Assembly (NCBI RefSeq): GCF_051020985.1
Contig: NC_135012.1
Span: forward strand, 8,806,451 to 8,870,450
DNA length: 64,000 nt
Origin: Nomia melanderi
Lineage: Eukaryota > Arthropoda > Insecta > Hymenoptera > Halictidae
Direction: 5' to 3'
A model generated the notes under the pieces. The model had not been told where the DNA came from and did no database searches. It saw only the letters and a program-made list of their open reading frames with translations. The position numbers and the translations under genes were made by a program. Of the stretch, positions 10,094 through 22,544 are shown piece after piece; position 1 is the stretch's first letter, and each line of letters opens with the position of its first letter.

Positions 10094-13000
10094 AAGATTG
10101 AAAGAGAGTAAGAGAGAAAGAGAGGAAGAGTGAGAGAGAAAGACAGAGTGAAAGCGGTTTTTGTTCTTTCGTCGGCACGAAAATTAAAATCCAATTATTT
10201 CGACACCTCTGCCCGACCCTCCGGCGATTCAAATGAATTTTTTGCGCGAACTCTTTCCCTCCAAATCTCTCTTTCACCCTGCTCTTTAAACCGGTTCCGT
10301 GCCGAAGCAAAGGTAACGTTACACACTACCCTTGACCGATCCGGAGTCCCAATCTCGAATCGACGACAGCTGCGAGCAGCCGGAACTAAAACGCGCGTGG
10401 AAACGAGGAAGACGATGATGGAATGGTAACGAAGAAGAAGGAGCCGTTGATGAATAAAAATGTTATTAATCGAACGAAATTCTTGTCTCCTTAACTCAAA
10501 GCGTATAGAGCAATTTTTAGTATCGAGCGGAATACAGACGTAATAAATTTAATGCAGTATGTATTATTTATCGAGTTTGATAAATTTCACTGAATTAATT
10601 CTATTTTAATGCCAACTCCATTGTTTCTCTAATGTCTGGCGGAAGTTACTTTCCCGCTTTCGCTTGGAGTGGAAAAAGCGCGAGAGTTAAATAATAGTGG
10701 TTATGCAACAGGGAATAGTAAATGATAGTAACTTTTTATATAACCTGCTGCAGTAGAAGAATACCAGAAAAAGGAGTTAAATAATTGATTATCTTATTCC
10801 ATTGATCGATATAGTCACACGGAAAAATATATTCAATCTTTTCTGCACTATTAACGAGGGGATGATCTAAAATTCACTGTAGCAGATGATTAGGTTAAAC
10901 ACAAAAATCAAACTTCACAAGTCGCAGAATTCCCAAGAAAATTCTCTAAACCGGACACATCAGAATCAAGCGTTCAATCATGGATCCCACGAAACGAATT
11001 GAAACGCGACTGTAATTCCGCGATGAATCCAACTACGTTATCAAGATAAGCTCGAAGACGCGACAGCGGCAGAGAGAACAGACAGATGATTCGGAAGGTG
11101 CGTGCTTCCCGAACAAAAGATTCGCAGATTCTTCGAACGCAACCCCGTACGCGCGTCTTTCTCACGTTCGCATCCCTTTCGAGCGTAACTTTTTTTCCAC
11201 CGTTTCGGCCTCAGCCCCGTGGCGGTTCCATCCGTGTTATTTAAATAACGGTGTTCTCGCGCGTGCCATTGTTTCACTAACCCTTCTACTATTACGGAGA
11301 AGGGGGGGAGGGGAGGGCGGGTTCTCTGTTTCGGGACGGAGAAGAAAACTCCGTAGGATGAAAGATGGTGAGGGGTGCGGAGGGGAAAGACTTCCGTGCC
11401 GTTGAGCCGTTATGGCGAACGCAAAATTACGACATCTCAAGTCCAGGGGCAACCATAGCCGCTTCTCCGGCTAGAGCCCAACAAAGTTTCACCGGCTTTT
11501 CAGTAATTTTCTATGATTTTCAGATCGCATGATCGCTAACAATAACGTACCGGCCCCGTGCCCGCCGTTAAGATCATCCTCCTAATCGAATTGTTCGATC
11601 TTCGGCGGAACACCGGCGAATTCTAAGGCGAATTGTAGCGAAAAGATTGAGGAACTGCGGGGGTTGATCGTACGATTTCCAAGAAATTTCTCTGTAGCCT
11701 CGTGCAGTTCCAATAGGTATAAGAAAGCGGGCTTTTGCGGCTTCCAAAGTGTTTGCGTCTTTGAGAAATCATTGCTGTGTTTCAATGAGTACTAAAAGAG
11801 CGTTGAAAGGATGATTTGTGTATTAACTACCGGAGTAGTTGATATATAAATCGTTATAGGACAAACATCCTATTGTAAAGAAAGAAATTGATGAACGAAA
11901 AATTTGAAATCTAATCTAATCTATCAGGAGGCATTCCGAAGTGAACTCCAATCAATTTTTGTGAATCTCTTTAGTAGCTAAAATCAATTCAAACATCCTC
12001 AAACGCGCTTCTCCAGATATCGTTCATTCTTACATTAAAACGGTTCTGTCATCAACTTTTCAATCGATCTCAAAAAACTGGTCCTCATTAAATCACCGAC
12101 GTTCGTCGAGAACCGCGCCCGATTCGCAGGTCCAAAAATACGGCACGCGTGAGCCCCTGTTCTCGCGTGGCGCGACGTTCGCAAAAAGGTGGAAAATTAC
12201 AAGGTATCGGAATGGACGGTGATTCGAGTAATAAATAACATGTCGAAAACGCGCGGACGCTGGAAAAAAGAGACGCGAGGAGGAAGAAAAAGGCACGGGT
12301 ACGCGCTCCGCCGCCACCGCCGCCACCGCCGCAGCCGCAGCCGCCAGAACGTTCGTAGTTGTACGCGGCGCATACGGTTCTTTCTTTCTCTTCTTTTTTC
12401 TCCTTCTTCGTCGTTCGCTGGCTCGCGGTTCCGCCATGACCTACCCCAAGCGGTCGGCTGGAAAAAGAAGGAGAAAAGGGGGATAGAGGGAGAGAGGTGC
12501 GTGACGGCGGGCTGGAAAACCGTGAGAGCGAGCGGGACGGAGGAAAGAAGGAGAAAAAGGGAGAAAGAGGGGACCAGGGGTGTAGGAGAGAGGAGCGGGG
12601 GGGAAGGAGGAGAAAGAGAGAGACGGCCCGCGCGCCCACACACGGCTCGGGCGAAGTTGCAGCGCGGATCACTACCGCGGCCGCGAGAGGAGCGCGGCGG
12701 GCCGCGCGAAACGAAAGAAGAAAGGAGACGGCCGAGGAAAACGAGAGGGCGAGAGACGCTCGCTGAACCGAGTTTATTCTTTGTGTCGCGCGTATGGCCG
12801 GCAGCTTTTTTTTTATCGTTCGTTGACTCCACGCCGTTCTGCAGCCGCAGAGAACGCGTTCGCCACATCGCTCTGCCGCGATAAGATTACAGCTCTCGCA
12901 GGGGCGGTGGTCGCGCGCCGCGCTCTCCGACGCGGCGAACGATTTCCGCGCGATTTTCGTTCGGCACTGATCTCCCGTGGATCTTATAATCGTTTCTTCC

Positions 13001-14380
13001 CGTCCTCTGGGCGAAATTCGTGTTTGTCCCATCGAACGAGTCGGATCCTGTCCCGCCTTTCTCCTCGGTCGCGACGATACTCGATTTATGAACCGGTGGC
13101 GAACAGATGACTGGTCGGTAATCGGATCTCCGGATCGCTATAATTCTATATGTTTCACATGCCACTGTTAGAATGGCCGCTAACGACGTCTCTTTCGAGG
13201 CTTCGAGCTCTAACGTTGCTAGACGCTTCAAGAAGATTTGCGTTTGAGACGTGAGTCATTCCGTGGGTCAGCTTGTTGTATTCGACGAGTGACCCGTCGA
13301 TAGGACGAAAATTAATGGAGCGATTTGACGAGACGGGTCTAATGAAAGCTGGCTTTCATTAGATCAGTCAGAATGCGAATGATGCGAGTAATGGATTGGT
13401 AGGTTATTTTATTGTTCCGTATAGGTTCGTAGTCTTTGGAGCGTTCCAGGCAGTAAAATACAAATTACTGGTATTACTGTCCTCGTATTGTATTACAAAT
13501 TTCTATTTCATAGTAGAAGATTTCTCCGAGTTCCTTAATGTGTTAATCTCGGTAATCGAACCTCAGCGAACGAACCTCCGACCGAAGATCGAGTTCCATC
13601 AAAATGATAATTCACTGAAACAGCATATTAGTTATTCAAAGAACGCTCTGAAATTATAGTCCAGTCCTGGTAATAATTGAAACAAGCGTAACAGTGTGAA
13701 CGATCGACGTGAGATTCCCTCGCGTAATCACCGGGTCCGAAATCGCGGCGACAATCAGAAACGACCGTAATACTCGTCGGAGCGGCCGAAGACGCGTCTC
13801 TTAAACGTCCCATCAACGTTTCCCTCGCGGACGTGCCCCCGAGGTACCAGCGCACGCTTCTTCCTATTTAAGGATTACGCCATGTAATTTACCGAACTTA
13901 TCGAGTAACCGTTATCCAACGCGCGAGCGGTAATTATTGCGAACTGGAGACGAGACGGCAGCGGTACGCGGCAGCCATTAACCTGTACAGGTTCCGTTCA
14001 AACGCGAAACATCGAGACGCGAGAGTCGCCGGGATATCCAATCGCGGTGCATCCAGACGTGCCGGCACGTCCGGCATCAACCCTCTTCTCGAGCGAACGA
14101 AAATATAAAAGGAAAACGGAAGAAAGCGAGTGCGCGCGGGACAGGGGACTGCGACAGGATTTCGTGGATCGGCCGGGAGAGGAGTCGAGAAATCTCGGCG
14201 GCCGGTCGGAAGAGAGATCGCGCGCGTATCCCAGAACCTTTCCTCTCCTCTGGACGGAGCTGCCGCGGCAAAAGATCGTTGCCCTTCTAAATATAAGTTT
14301 GCAAAATCGAACAGCAAAACTGCGGAGTTTTGCCGTGGTCTGTGCGGCTCTGTGTGTATATTGCCGGTAGATCAGTCCCC

Positions 14381-14870
14381 TTCTTCTTCTTCATCTCGTC
14401 TTCTTCTTCCTCCTTCTCTTCCTCCTCTTCTTCTTCCTCTTCTTCCTCTTCTTTTTCTTGTACTTCTTCTTCTTCTTCTCCTCCTTCTTCTCCTTATTCT
14501 TCTTCTTATTCTTCTTCTCCTCCTCCTTCTCTTTCTCCTTCTTCTTCTTCTTCTCTTTCTCCATCTCCTTCTCCATCTCCTTCTTCTTCTTCTTCTTCTT
14601 CATCTTCTACTTCTTCTCATCCTTTTTCTTCTTTTTCTCCTCCTCCTTCTTCTTCTTCTTCTTCTTCTTCTTCTCATCCTTCTTCTTCTACTTCTTCTTT
14701 TGCGGGCTACACGTCGCTCTCGCGCTCCTCTTTCTAGCGTGTCGCTTGGTCCTCCTCCGCCAGAGCGTATCCTCTCTCGCTGCTGCTCTTTCTCTTTCTA
14801 TTTCTCTTTTCCTCTGTCCCTTTCTTCCTCTCTCTCTCTCTTTCTCTTTCTCCTTCCCTCCTACTCTCTC
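14381..14870 (+). repeat. Long TTC/TCC polypyrimidine tract
   Basis: About 320 nt (14381-14700) are almost purely C and T with a three-base TTC/TCC/TCT rhythm. A CT-rich tail continues from about 14780 to 14870. All three sense frames stay open simply because no stop codon lacks a purine, so the long Ser-, Leu- or Phe-rich frames are artefacts. The complementary polypurine strand could support triplex (H-DNA). Confidence 0.9.
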
Positions 14871-17800
14871 GAGCCGGAGCCCATATCCACCACCTCCTTC
14901 GGACCCCCTCTTCGGCTTCCTCCGACGCCGATCCCCACTGTTCCCTTGCTCCGTGACCTCGAAGGCCTGCCGAGACCGCTCTTTCGTTCGACTCGACTTT
15001 CGGACAAAATTCGCCCGCTCCCCTGAAACGTAGTCGTAGGTCAGGGATCCGGCCCGGCCACCACTCTCCGCCTTCTTGCACGTTGAAACGGGAACCGGAG
15101 GATGGCCCGGGACCCCCTTTTCGTCAAACGGGACCTCGGGCCCCGGAGCCACAGCGAACATAGTACGAATTCGTATGAACGAAAATTTCGCGAGCTCGCA
15201 GTTAAGTGAATTGAGCTGTCAATGTGAACTAATGGACTTTGCAAATTATGCTACAATTCATACATTTTTAATTGTATCTTTTTCATTCGAATACATTAAG
15301 TAATTGTGCGGATTATAATGAATTATTGCTCTCGCAAGATATTTTCGAAGTCGTGAAATTTAAAATCAGTATCGTAATCTAAAGAATGAGTTTAATGTAT
15401 AATTGAATTTGATTATTTGAACGCGGACTCCGGTTAATTGAATGAAAAGTTACTAGTGGAAGAAATTAGTGGTCTTATTATGGATATAACTAGCTTAGTT
15501 ATGCGAACAGTTTGTCCCTCAATGAGTTCCTATAAATAGGGTTCTAGTGTAATGAAACAGATAATGTTACAGACGTTAATTGGATGTTATAAAAATAATT
15601 GTCGCGTCAGATTATTTTTCATCTTCGAAGAAGTTCCCTTTCGCTGTCCAATGTTATTCGATCGAAATCTGCGGATATTCTTTTCGCATTCGATGCACAT
15701 ACATATTGTTCCTGATAATTTCCTGGCAAGTGTTGACAGTCGATTTTTTATGGAGATGATAAAACAAGGCGGGGAATGCTGTTTACGATGAAAAGAAACC
15801 AACGAGGAAAGGTCCGCGGATTCGTAACGATCGGAATGCAGTTGAAAAGATTATTTGACGTTAGAGCTACCACGGCGATCAAAACGGCTCGTTAAATGGT
15901 TTCTTACGCATATTCCGTAACCGCGCGATCTTTTCCAACTTTTATTGCAACACGTGAATGGATAAAACGATTAATTCATTCATTTACGCTTACCCGGGGA
16001 TCAATCATTTTTCAGCATACAAAGTAAATACGCGTTAATAGTCCGCCGACAGTTCTGTAGTCAATATATCTTCCCATTCGTCGTAACTTTCAACTCGAAC
16101 CTGCAATATTAATCTTTCAATTGCTCGAATAGTATATTCTCTATCAATCGTCTGCACTCTCGATCATCGAGGCGCGTTAGAAACCTCTTACATCGTATCA
16201 AATCTAAAAGAACCGACCAACAAATCTCAAGTGAACAGTTCCCGAAAAGAAGACGTCGCTGCAACGTCTCCGAACCTCCGCGAAAAAAGCAGTGCAACGT
16301 CCCTGTGTCGCGCGGGCCGCTTCGCGGAGCCAAAAACGCGGTCGTTAAATCGCGCCCAGCCTCCTCCCGAATTATTGATGTTGGCCGTTTATTTCCGACG
16401 AAAGTAAAGGCGTATTATCTCGGGTAAAAAGCGACGGGCGAGGCGCTCGCCAGGGAAACAAGACGGAGGAGAATGATCAATTCCGCGAGGGGAGCGCGGA
16501 ATCCGGCTGCGACGTGTCTCTACGGGTGGCGTGGGGCCGGGGACAAGCACGGGGAGGCCGATGCGCGAAACGTCGGAGATAAAAAAATCCGGTCGCGTGG
16601 AAAAAATAACCGAGCCCGGAATCTGGGTCAGCGGGGCTGTGCAATCGCGATGTGCCAATGTCAGTCGGCGTAGATCGCAAGGCCGGACGAAACCGTGAGG
16701 AGCCGCGGAAAGCTTCGCGGATCGCCCGCCGACCCTGTTCACCGGGCGAGGAAACATTGTACGGATTAAAGGACGAGTTACTCCGAAAAACGAAAACGAA
16801 GGATCGCGCGAGAACGCGCGTCGAATGGCTGTACGGCCGGGGGAAGATCGTAGGAATCCGCAATCGCGGGTCGCAATAACGCGCGGCTCAGCTTGGAATT
16901 TCGAGCGGACGGGCTTTTTTTCCGTGCCGCGAGGCGCAACACAACGCTCGTCCCGTAAAGCGGCCGAAAGAGCAAAGAGCGCGCGCGGAGCGTGCACGTT
17001 GCAGCGGCGAGCGGGCCGGCGTCATCGTCATCGTCATCTCGTGCATGCGTGGGTGAATAGCCTGGCCGGTCTCGAGCAACAGAGAGACGGTACCGAGGGA
17101 ACGGAGAGAGAAACAGCGGGAAACAGTGTTCGAGAGAGACCGAGCGAGAGGATGAAAGTAGAGAGGGGGGCAAAACCTCGAAGGGGGAGAGACCGCGGCG
17201 CGAGAGAAACCAACTGAAAGGGGGAGAGAGAGAGATAGAGTGGAGGAACAAGGCGAGCGAGAGAAGAGAGAACGGAATGAGAAGTTATGGCGGAAGAAAG
17301 ACACAACGCTCGGAGAGAGGAGGGGCCAGGACGAGAAAGAAAGACTCCGGTTACCGCTCCGTACCCTCTCTCCCCCAGTCTGCCACCGGTTACTCTGAAA
17401 AGTCTAGATTTCGGGTCCTTGAACCCCTATCGCAGCATTGAATTCCGACCGCCGCCGAATTGTAGGCGGAGATCGGTCGACTTTCATCCAGGGCCACCGG
17501 CTCGATCCTCTGGGCCAACTGTCCGGGCCAACTGTCACCGACCCGAGGTCCGGGCCGTCGGGGAACACGCGAAACCCTGCGTACCACAGGTCGGGTCGGG
17601 CGGTTTCGAAAGGGGGGCTTCGCGGATCATCATCCCTGCTAGGGACACGGGGTATAGGTGAAACGCGTACGCGGCTCTCGCCGTCAGCGGGATAGGAAAG
17701 ACGCAACCCCACTCCGTGCACTCGTGGATCCGCTCTGGTAGCTTCTCGAGGCGAGTATTCTACCTTCGGACCTTCGCGCCAGTGCCCCCCACCGGCCGGT

Positions 17801-17988
17801 ATCCGGCCAATCGGCCGCGAGGACGCCGGCGTGAAGCCTACGCGACGGCGGGCAGGCCGATTCTCGCCGGCGCCCCAGCATTTTATACGGAAAAGACTCT
17901 TTAACGAAGCACAAGGTGCGCACGCACGACCAACTTCACGCGACACCACGCGCGCACCGCGTCACACGCACACGGGGAGGCGAGAGTG
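14871..17988 (+). other. rn: rn intron, mixed AT-rich then GC-rich sequence
   Basis: Positions 15160-16120 are AT-rich with nothing recognisable. Positions 16400-17950 are CpG-dense and GC-rich with many overlapping open frames on both strands, a pattern expected from base composition. A short CATCGT repeat lies near 17022-17038. No protein family is evident. The GC-rich block could be regulatory. Confidence 0.5.
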
Positions 17989-18052
17989 CGACGAAGACGA
18001 CGACGACGACGACGAAGACGACGACGAAGACGAAGACGCCGACGGAGACAAC

Positions 18053-18084
<32 letters not shown>

Positions 18085-18125
18085 CGACCAAGACGAAGAC
18101 GACCAAAACGGAGACGAGGACCGAG
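17989..18125 (+). repeat. GAC/GAA trinucleotide repeat
   Basis: An imperfect array of GAC with GAA and AAC interruptions, 137 nt long. One frame reads as an Asp/Glu tract, another as Arg and another as Thr, and the reverse strand reads as Ser/Val. No splice or start context marks any of these as coding. Confidence 0.85.
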
Positions 18126-18571
18126 GACCGTTGACAGAAACCACGTTTTCTTCCATTTCCATCTCTATCTATCCCCGCCCCCCTCTTTTTCTCATTCTTT
18201 CTCTCTCTTTACCCTTGTCTCCCCGATCCGCTCCTTCTGTACAACCTCCCTCCTACCCCCGTCGAAGCGACACCGTATTTTTACCGGCGACTGGATCGCG
18301 AGGACCGAGACAACGCGAGAGAGGGAACAAGACCGCGAGAGAGCTCGTAAAACGTGGGAGACACCCGATCGGGACCGGACCGCGAGACCCGCTGATGGGA
18401 CCCGGCGAAGGACCAAGTGGACCCGGAAGAACGATGCCGATCCGGGAGGACTGAGGGCGGCGAGCAAACCGCTGAGGAGAGGTTTCGATGTATCGCGGCC
18501 GCACCGCGCACCGGGCAAAGGGACATCGGCGGCGGCGCGGCGCAACGCAGCGACAAAACCACGGAGAGGAT

Positions 18572-19103
18572 GAGTGACAACGTGCGCGGCATTGACAGCT
18601 GACAGCGCGCGAGGAATTCTCTTCGTTCCTCCTGCACACCGCGACCGGACACACGTCTCCATCTGTGCTCTCTCTTCTCCTCTTCGTCTTCGGTGTCCCG
18701 CGTGTCCCCGTCTCGGATCGAGTGTGCTCTCCTCCGGTTCTCCTGCATCGTGCGCCAGCACTCCGTTTTGCGTCCCCGGTACTCTCTTCTCCCGTGGTCA
18801 TTCTCCTCCTCTTCTCCACCTTCTCCTCCTCCTCCTCCAGATCATCTTCTTCTTCTTCTTCTTCTTCTTCCTCGTCCTCCTCCTTCTTCTCCTCCTCTTC
18901 TACTTCTCCTTCGTCATCATCCACCTCCGGACCCGTACTTCGCCGCCCCCACCAAGTTTAGCGACCGCGCCGCGAAGTGCCGAACGATGAACTCGGGCAA
19001 CAGTGTGCCATATTTTGTGATCTTTTTACCTAGCTCCTACCACCGCGTTTTAACTGTGATCCACCTACTCTAGAGAAAACCGTGTGTGCACGAGGAAGAG
19101 GAG
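18572..19103 (+). other. Candidate alternative non-coding first exon
   Basis: A strong donor GAGGAG|GTAAGG ends at 19103, at the downstream edge of a CpG-dense block. No good coding frame leads into it. Before it lie a pyrimidine-rich TTC/TCC stretch (18801-18928) and a 28-codon frame starting at ATG 18987. This arrangement fits an extra promoter with an untranslated first exon that splices to a downstream exon. The 5' boundary given is arbitrary, and a strong donor can occur by chance in an intron of this size. Confidence 0.2.
18801..18928 (+). repeat. TTC/TCC polypyrimidine repeat
   Basis: A second three-base C/T tract, shorter than the one at 14.4 kb, including a pure TTC run of about 27 nt. 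The long Ser-rich or Phe-rich frames across it are composition artefacts. Confidence 0.9.
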
Positions 19104-22100
19104 GTAAGGATCCAACGATACGATACGCTAACTTCTAACCAGACGCGGCGTGGCCAGGCCTCGAGGTCTTGGCCCGACAAAGAGTCTCGCGCCGGCGTAC
19201 GCTATCGGGATTCGGTATTGTTTCTTTTTTTTTTCTCTCTCTCGTTGTGACGTTTACGATCGAGGGGATCGCGCGCGCACGCGCGGGACTCTTTATCGCG
19301 GAGGATCCTCTCGCGGAGAGATTCCTGGAGACGGAACGCGCCGTTCCGCGGAATCGCGTACACGCCGGCGTGCACGCGCATTCCAGAACGAGGACGACGC
19401 GCTCCTTCGAGCGCGAAACACCGCCAACTGGATCGACACGAAGTCGACGTGTCTCGCGGGAGAAAGATCCTTTCGTCTCCCCCAACGGGAGAAACGTAGA
19501 GCCGCGGCCCGTTCCGCGCGGCCGCTCTCTCGAAATCGAGACTCGGCTCTTGTTCAAGCTCGAACGCACAAAGAAAGTATTCGACTCGACGGGGAGAGGG
19601 CGGGGACAACGGCGATTCACCTCGATCGCCAATAATCGATAGGATTTTTATAATGGGATCCTTCCTTGGATCTTCGACTGTTTCTTCGTGGAAATTTACT
19701 CGAATTTTGAAACGTTATTATAAATTTTATATCGTTCGCTTGGTGGCTGTTAAGGTTATAGCTGTGTAGGCATAAGAGGAATATGATTTCCTCGGTTTTA
19801 ATAGTTGCAGTTCGGAGAGAAGGGAAATGTGAATTAATCAGTTTCGTTTGTTGTTTCTGGGGTTACTTTTGATCCTGCAAAAGAATATTCATTCGTACTT
19901 GGTTTGGTGTAAGAGTGTAGTTGTTCGTCGAATAAACGATCATTTTTTATCAGTGACCGACGCTCTGGAGGAAAAATATCGTACCTGGTTTTTCCGTCGC
20001 CGAAGCAGTAAAGTTTCACGAAGCTCAAACACTGAATACAAATTAATTCGCGTAATTGCTTGTAAAAGTAACTTTGCCAATTTTGTCGTATCGTTATGAA
20101 GTATCATTCGGTTTCCCTTAATCGAGTGTCGGCGAGGCGCGTTAACGGAGATACAGGATTCACTTATGATGACACTTGATTAACGAGCAAAAATTAAATA
20201 GGGAAATAACGTCTTCGATCGGAAAAACAAAACGACGGAAGAAATCGAGTATAAAATTTGTAGTAGTGCAGAGGGGTAACAAAGAAATCTGGTTGATTTT
20301 AACAGAATTATGTCCGGCGTTACGATCCCGTACAAGAAAGATCGTAAAATTTATTTTAGTTCACTTTTAAGCGGAACAAGAAACGAAATCGCGATTGTCA
20401 GGGGATTCGCGGTGCTGGCCAGCCGAACGTGTTAACCACTTGCGCTTCGAATGATCCATGTTGTTGCTAGGGGAAGGGGACCGCGGCTGATGCGCGCGGA
20501 TCGGAAAAAAACTTCAATTAATTTTCTCGAAAGCGCCGACACCGGCGAAGATAGAATTTATTAATAAGCATTGCGCCGTTCGCGTTCCCGTGTGTCCGTG
20601 CATCTTTGCCTAGTCACTCCGATCGCTGTAACACTGTACCATTTATCCGTACGTTCAACTGCGGTACAGTCATTTAGATAATTATACCTCTATCGATAAT
20701 ATAACTTACTCGAACAGATCACGCAGGTATTTGAACAGCATTCCAATCATTTCATTTAAATACGCGATTTAAAGCGTTCTAACGTTATCGAATCTTCCGA
20801 TCCAAGATAATCGAATGTTTACACACGAAAATTGTCGACGAGAAGGAAAAAGACAGTCAAAGGAAACAGAAAACGTAATTTTCACACATGGGGAAGGAAG
20901 ATTTCACCCGAAGGACTGCTGCAATTCAGCTTAACCACTTCCAATCGTAAAATTTATTTGAGTCACAGACAGACACAAATTAAAATTAATTACCAGCGCC
21001 AGTGGTCAAGACGACCAATTAAACGACGATCAAACGGAATTCGTTTCGGTCTTATTTTTCTTCTACGGCTAGGCGCATTCGACGCAAAAATTAAACCGGA
21101 GGATCTGTAACTAGACGCATTCGATCTTCCAAAGGTTCTTTAATCAAAATAGCATCTACAAAATATCAAATCCCTTCGTACTCCAAATTAATTTTTGGAA
21201 TATTCTTCTCCATAAATAACATATTTAATAACGTCCTCAATCGTCGTAAAGATAAAACAGCGAACAAAAACAGATGAAAATACTGGAAAAATGAGTTTTC
21301 AACGTTTATTCCGAGCACCGATATTCCTTCCTCGAGTGAAGACATCTATTTCGATACATTATCGCATACCACAATTCATAAAACGCAGCTCTCGAATCAT
21401 CTGGTCCGCGACATGGTTTTCGGTTTGGCAGCGGAATCGCGTCGATCCCCGACCTACTCCAACCGGGAGACTGATACGACCTCCCGTGGAGGCTCGTCAG
21501 TGGTCGTCGGTCGCGTTGGAACGTGTCCCGAACAGTTTCGTGCGGCTCTCTCTCCCTCTCTCTCTCTTTCTTTCTCGCTCTCCCTCCCTCTCTCTCCCTC
21601 CCTCTCCGTCCGCGGCGCGCGTACCGCGAGGCTGTGGGATTTTTCGCGATTCCTCGAGGTACGGACGCGGCGCAGTCTCGAGCGGAGCTTCTAAGATGGA
21701 GAGAAACACGATTTGCATGTGGCGCGGAGAAAGAGAGAGGCTCCCGTCTGCGAGCGACTCACAGAGTAGAGCGGCGAGAGGGGGTGAGGCAGGGGGCCCC
21801 GAGTAAGACGGAGGACAAGAGAAGGAAGAAGAGGAAAAGAGAGAAAGATAGAGACGGATCGGTGGAAATGAAGGGAAGGGAGAAGGAAACAGGACGCCGC
21901 TGGTAGGAAAAGAGTAGATAAACGGAGAGAGATAGGCGGCGCGAGTATATGCAGATCGCGGCGGAGAACGGTCAAAGAAAAATTCCTTCGCCGGCAAAAA
22001 CTCGACCCTTTGGTCGCGGGAGCCGTGGGAAATTTCGTTGGTCCCGGCGCGCGAGCGCGCGCGTTTCAAGAGGGAGCCGATTCGAAACGCGCCTCGCCCT

Positions 22101-22193
22101 CTCCCCCCGAAGAAAACGGTTCGCCCGCGGAGGATCATCGATCGGCGGTTCTAAGTGTTCGGTGCTCTTCGGGATCGAGCTTTCGTTTCGTTT

Positions 22194-22196
<3 letters not shown>

Positions 22197-22227
<31 letters not shown>
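22197..22227 (+). repeat. (TC)n microsatellite
   Basis: A perfect TC/CT run of about 31 nt, flanked by more T/C-rich sequence. Confidence 0.9.
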
Positions 22228-22235
<8 letters not shown>

Positions 22236-22468
22236 GTTTCTGTGTATCTCGTTTTTTCCCCTCCTTTTTTCGAGACTCGATCGAGTTGAACGACACCGGT
22301 GGCGAACGAGACAGCCGGGCTTCGAGAAATGTCAAGAAACACGAGGCGAACAACAGCGTCGTCGTCGTCTCCGCCGCCGCCGCCGCGAGAAGCGAGAGAA
22401 GCGAGAGGAGAAAGAGAGCCCGCCGGACAGACGGAAAAGGAGAAGGAAAGGGGAGAGAGAAAGGAAAT

Positions 22469-22508
22469 GTGTGTGTGTTGTGTTGTGTGTGTGTGTGTGT
22501 GTGTATGT

Positions 22509-22542
<34 letters not shown>

Positions 22543-22544
22543 GA
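22469..22544 (+). repeat. Compound (GT)n(GA)n microsatellite
   Basis: About 39 nt of GT repeat with small interruptions pass directly into about 37 nt of GA repeat. The GT part can adopt Z-DNA and the GA part triplex structures in principle. Confidence 0.9.

Larger units (their letters stand above)
7554..14380 (+). other. rn: First part of the 37.6-kb rn intron
   Basis: This is intron sequence with no convincing gene. It holds a TTG/ATT/ACT trinucleotide run (7942-8012), a GC-rich stretch at about 8090-9060, an AT-rich stretch (9080-9720), a (GA)n run (10043-10089) and more AT-rich sequence (10430-11000 and 11790-12080). A CpG-dense block at 12120-13110 has long open frames on both strands that are low in complexity and share no family features. 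Confidence 0.6.

Noticed and set aside
12088..13032. 314-codon minus-strand frame starting with ATG
   Set aside because: The CpG-rich block is open in several frames on both strands; the product is low-complexity Ser/Pro/Arg/Gly sequence without domains.
14130..15033. 298-codon Leu-rich and other frames across the TTC/TCC tract
   Set aside because: Polypyrimidine sequence cannot contain stop codons, so the frames are artefacts of the repeat.
17831..18454. 207-codon frame with a long Asp/Glu tract
   Set aside because: The acidic tract is just the GAC/GAA repeat; other frames through it are equally open and there is no start or splice support.
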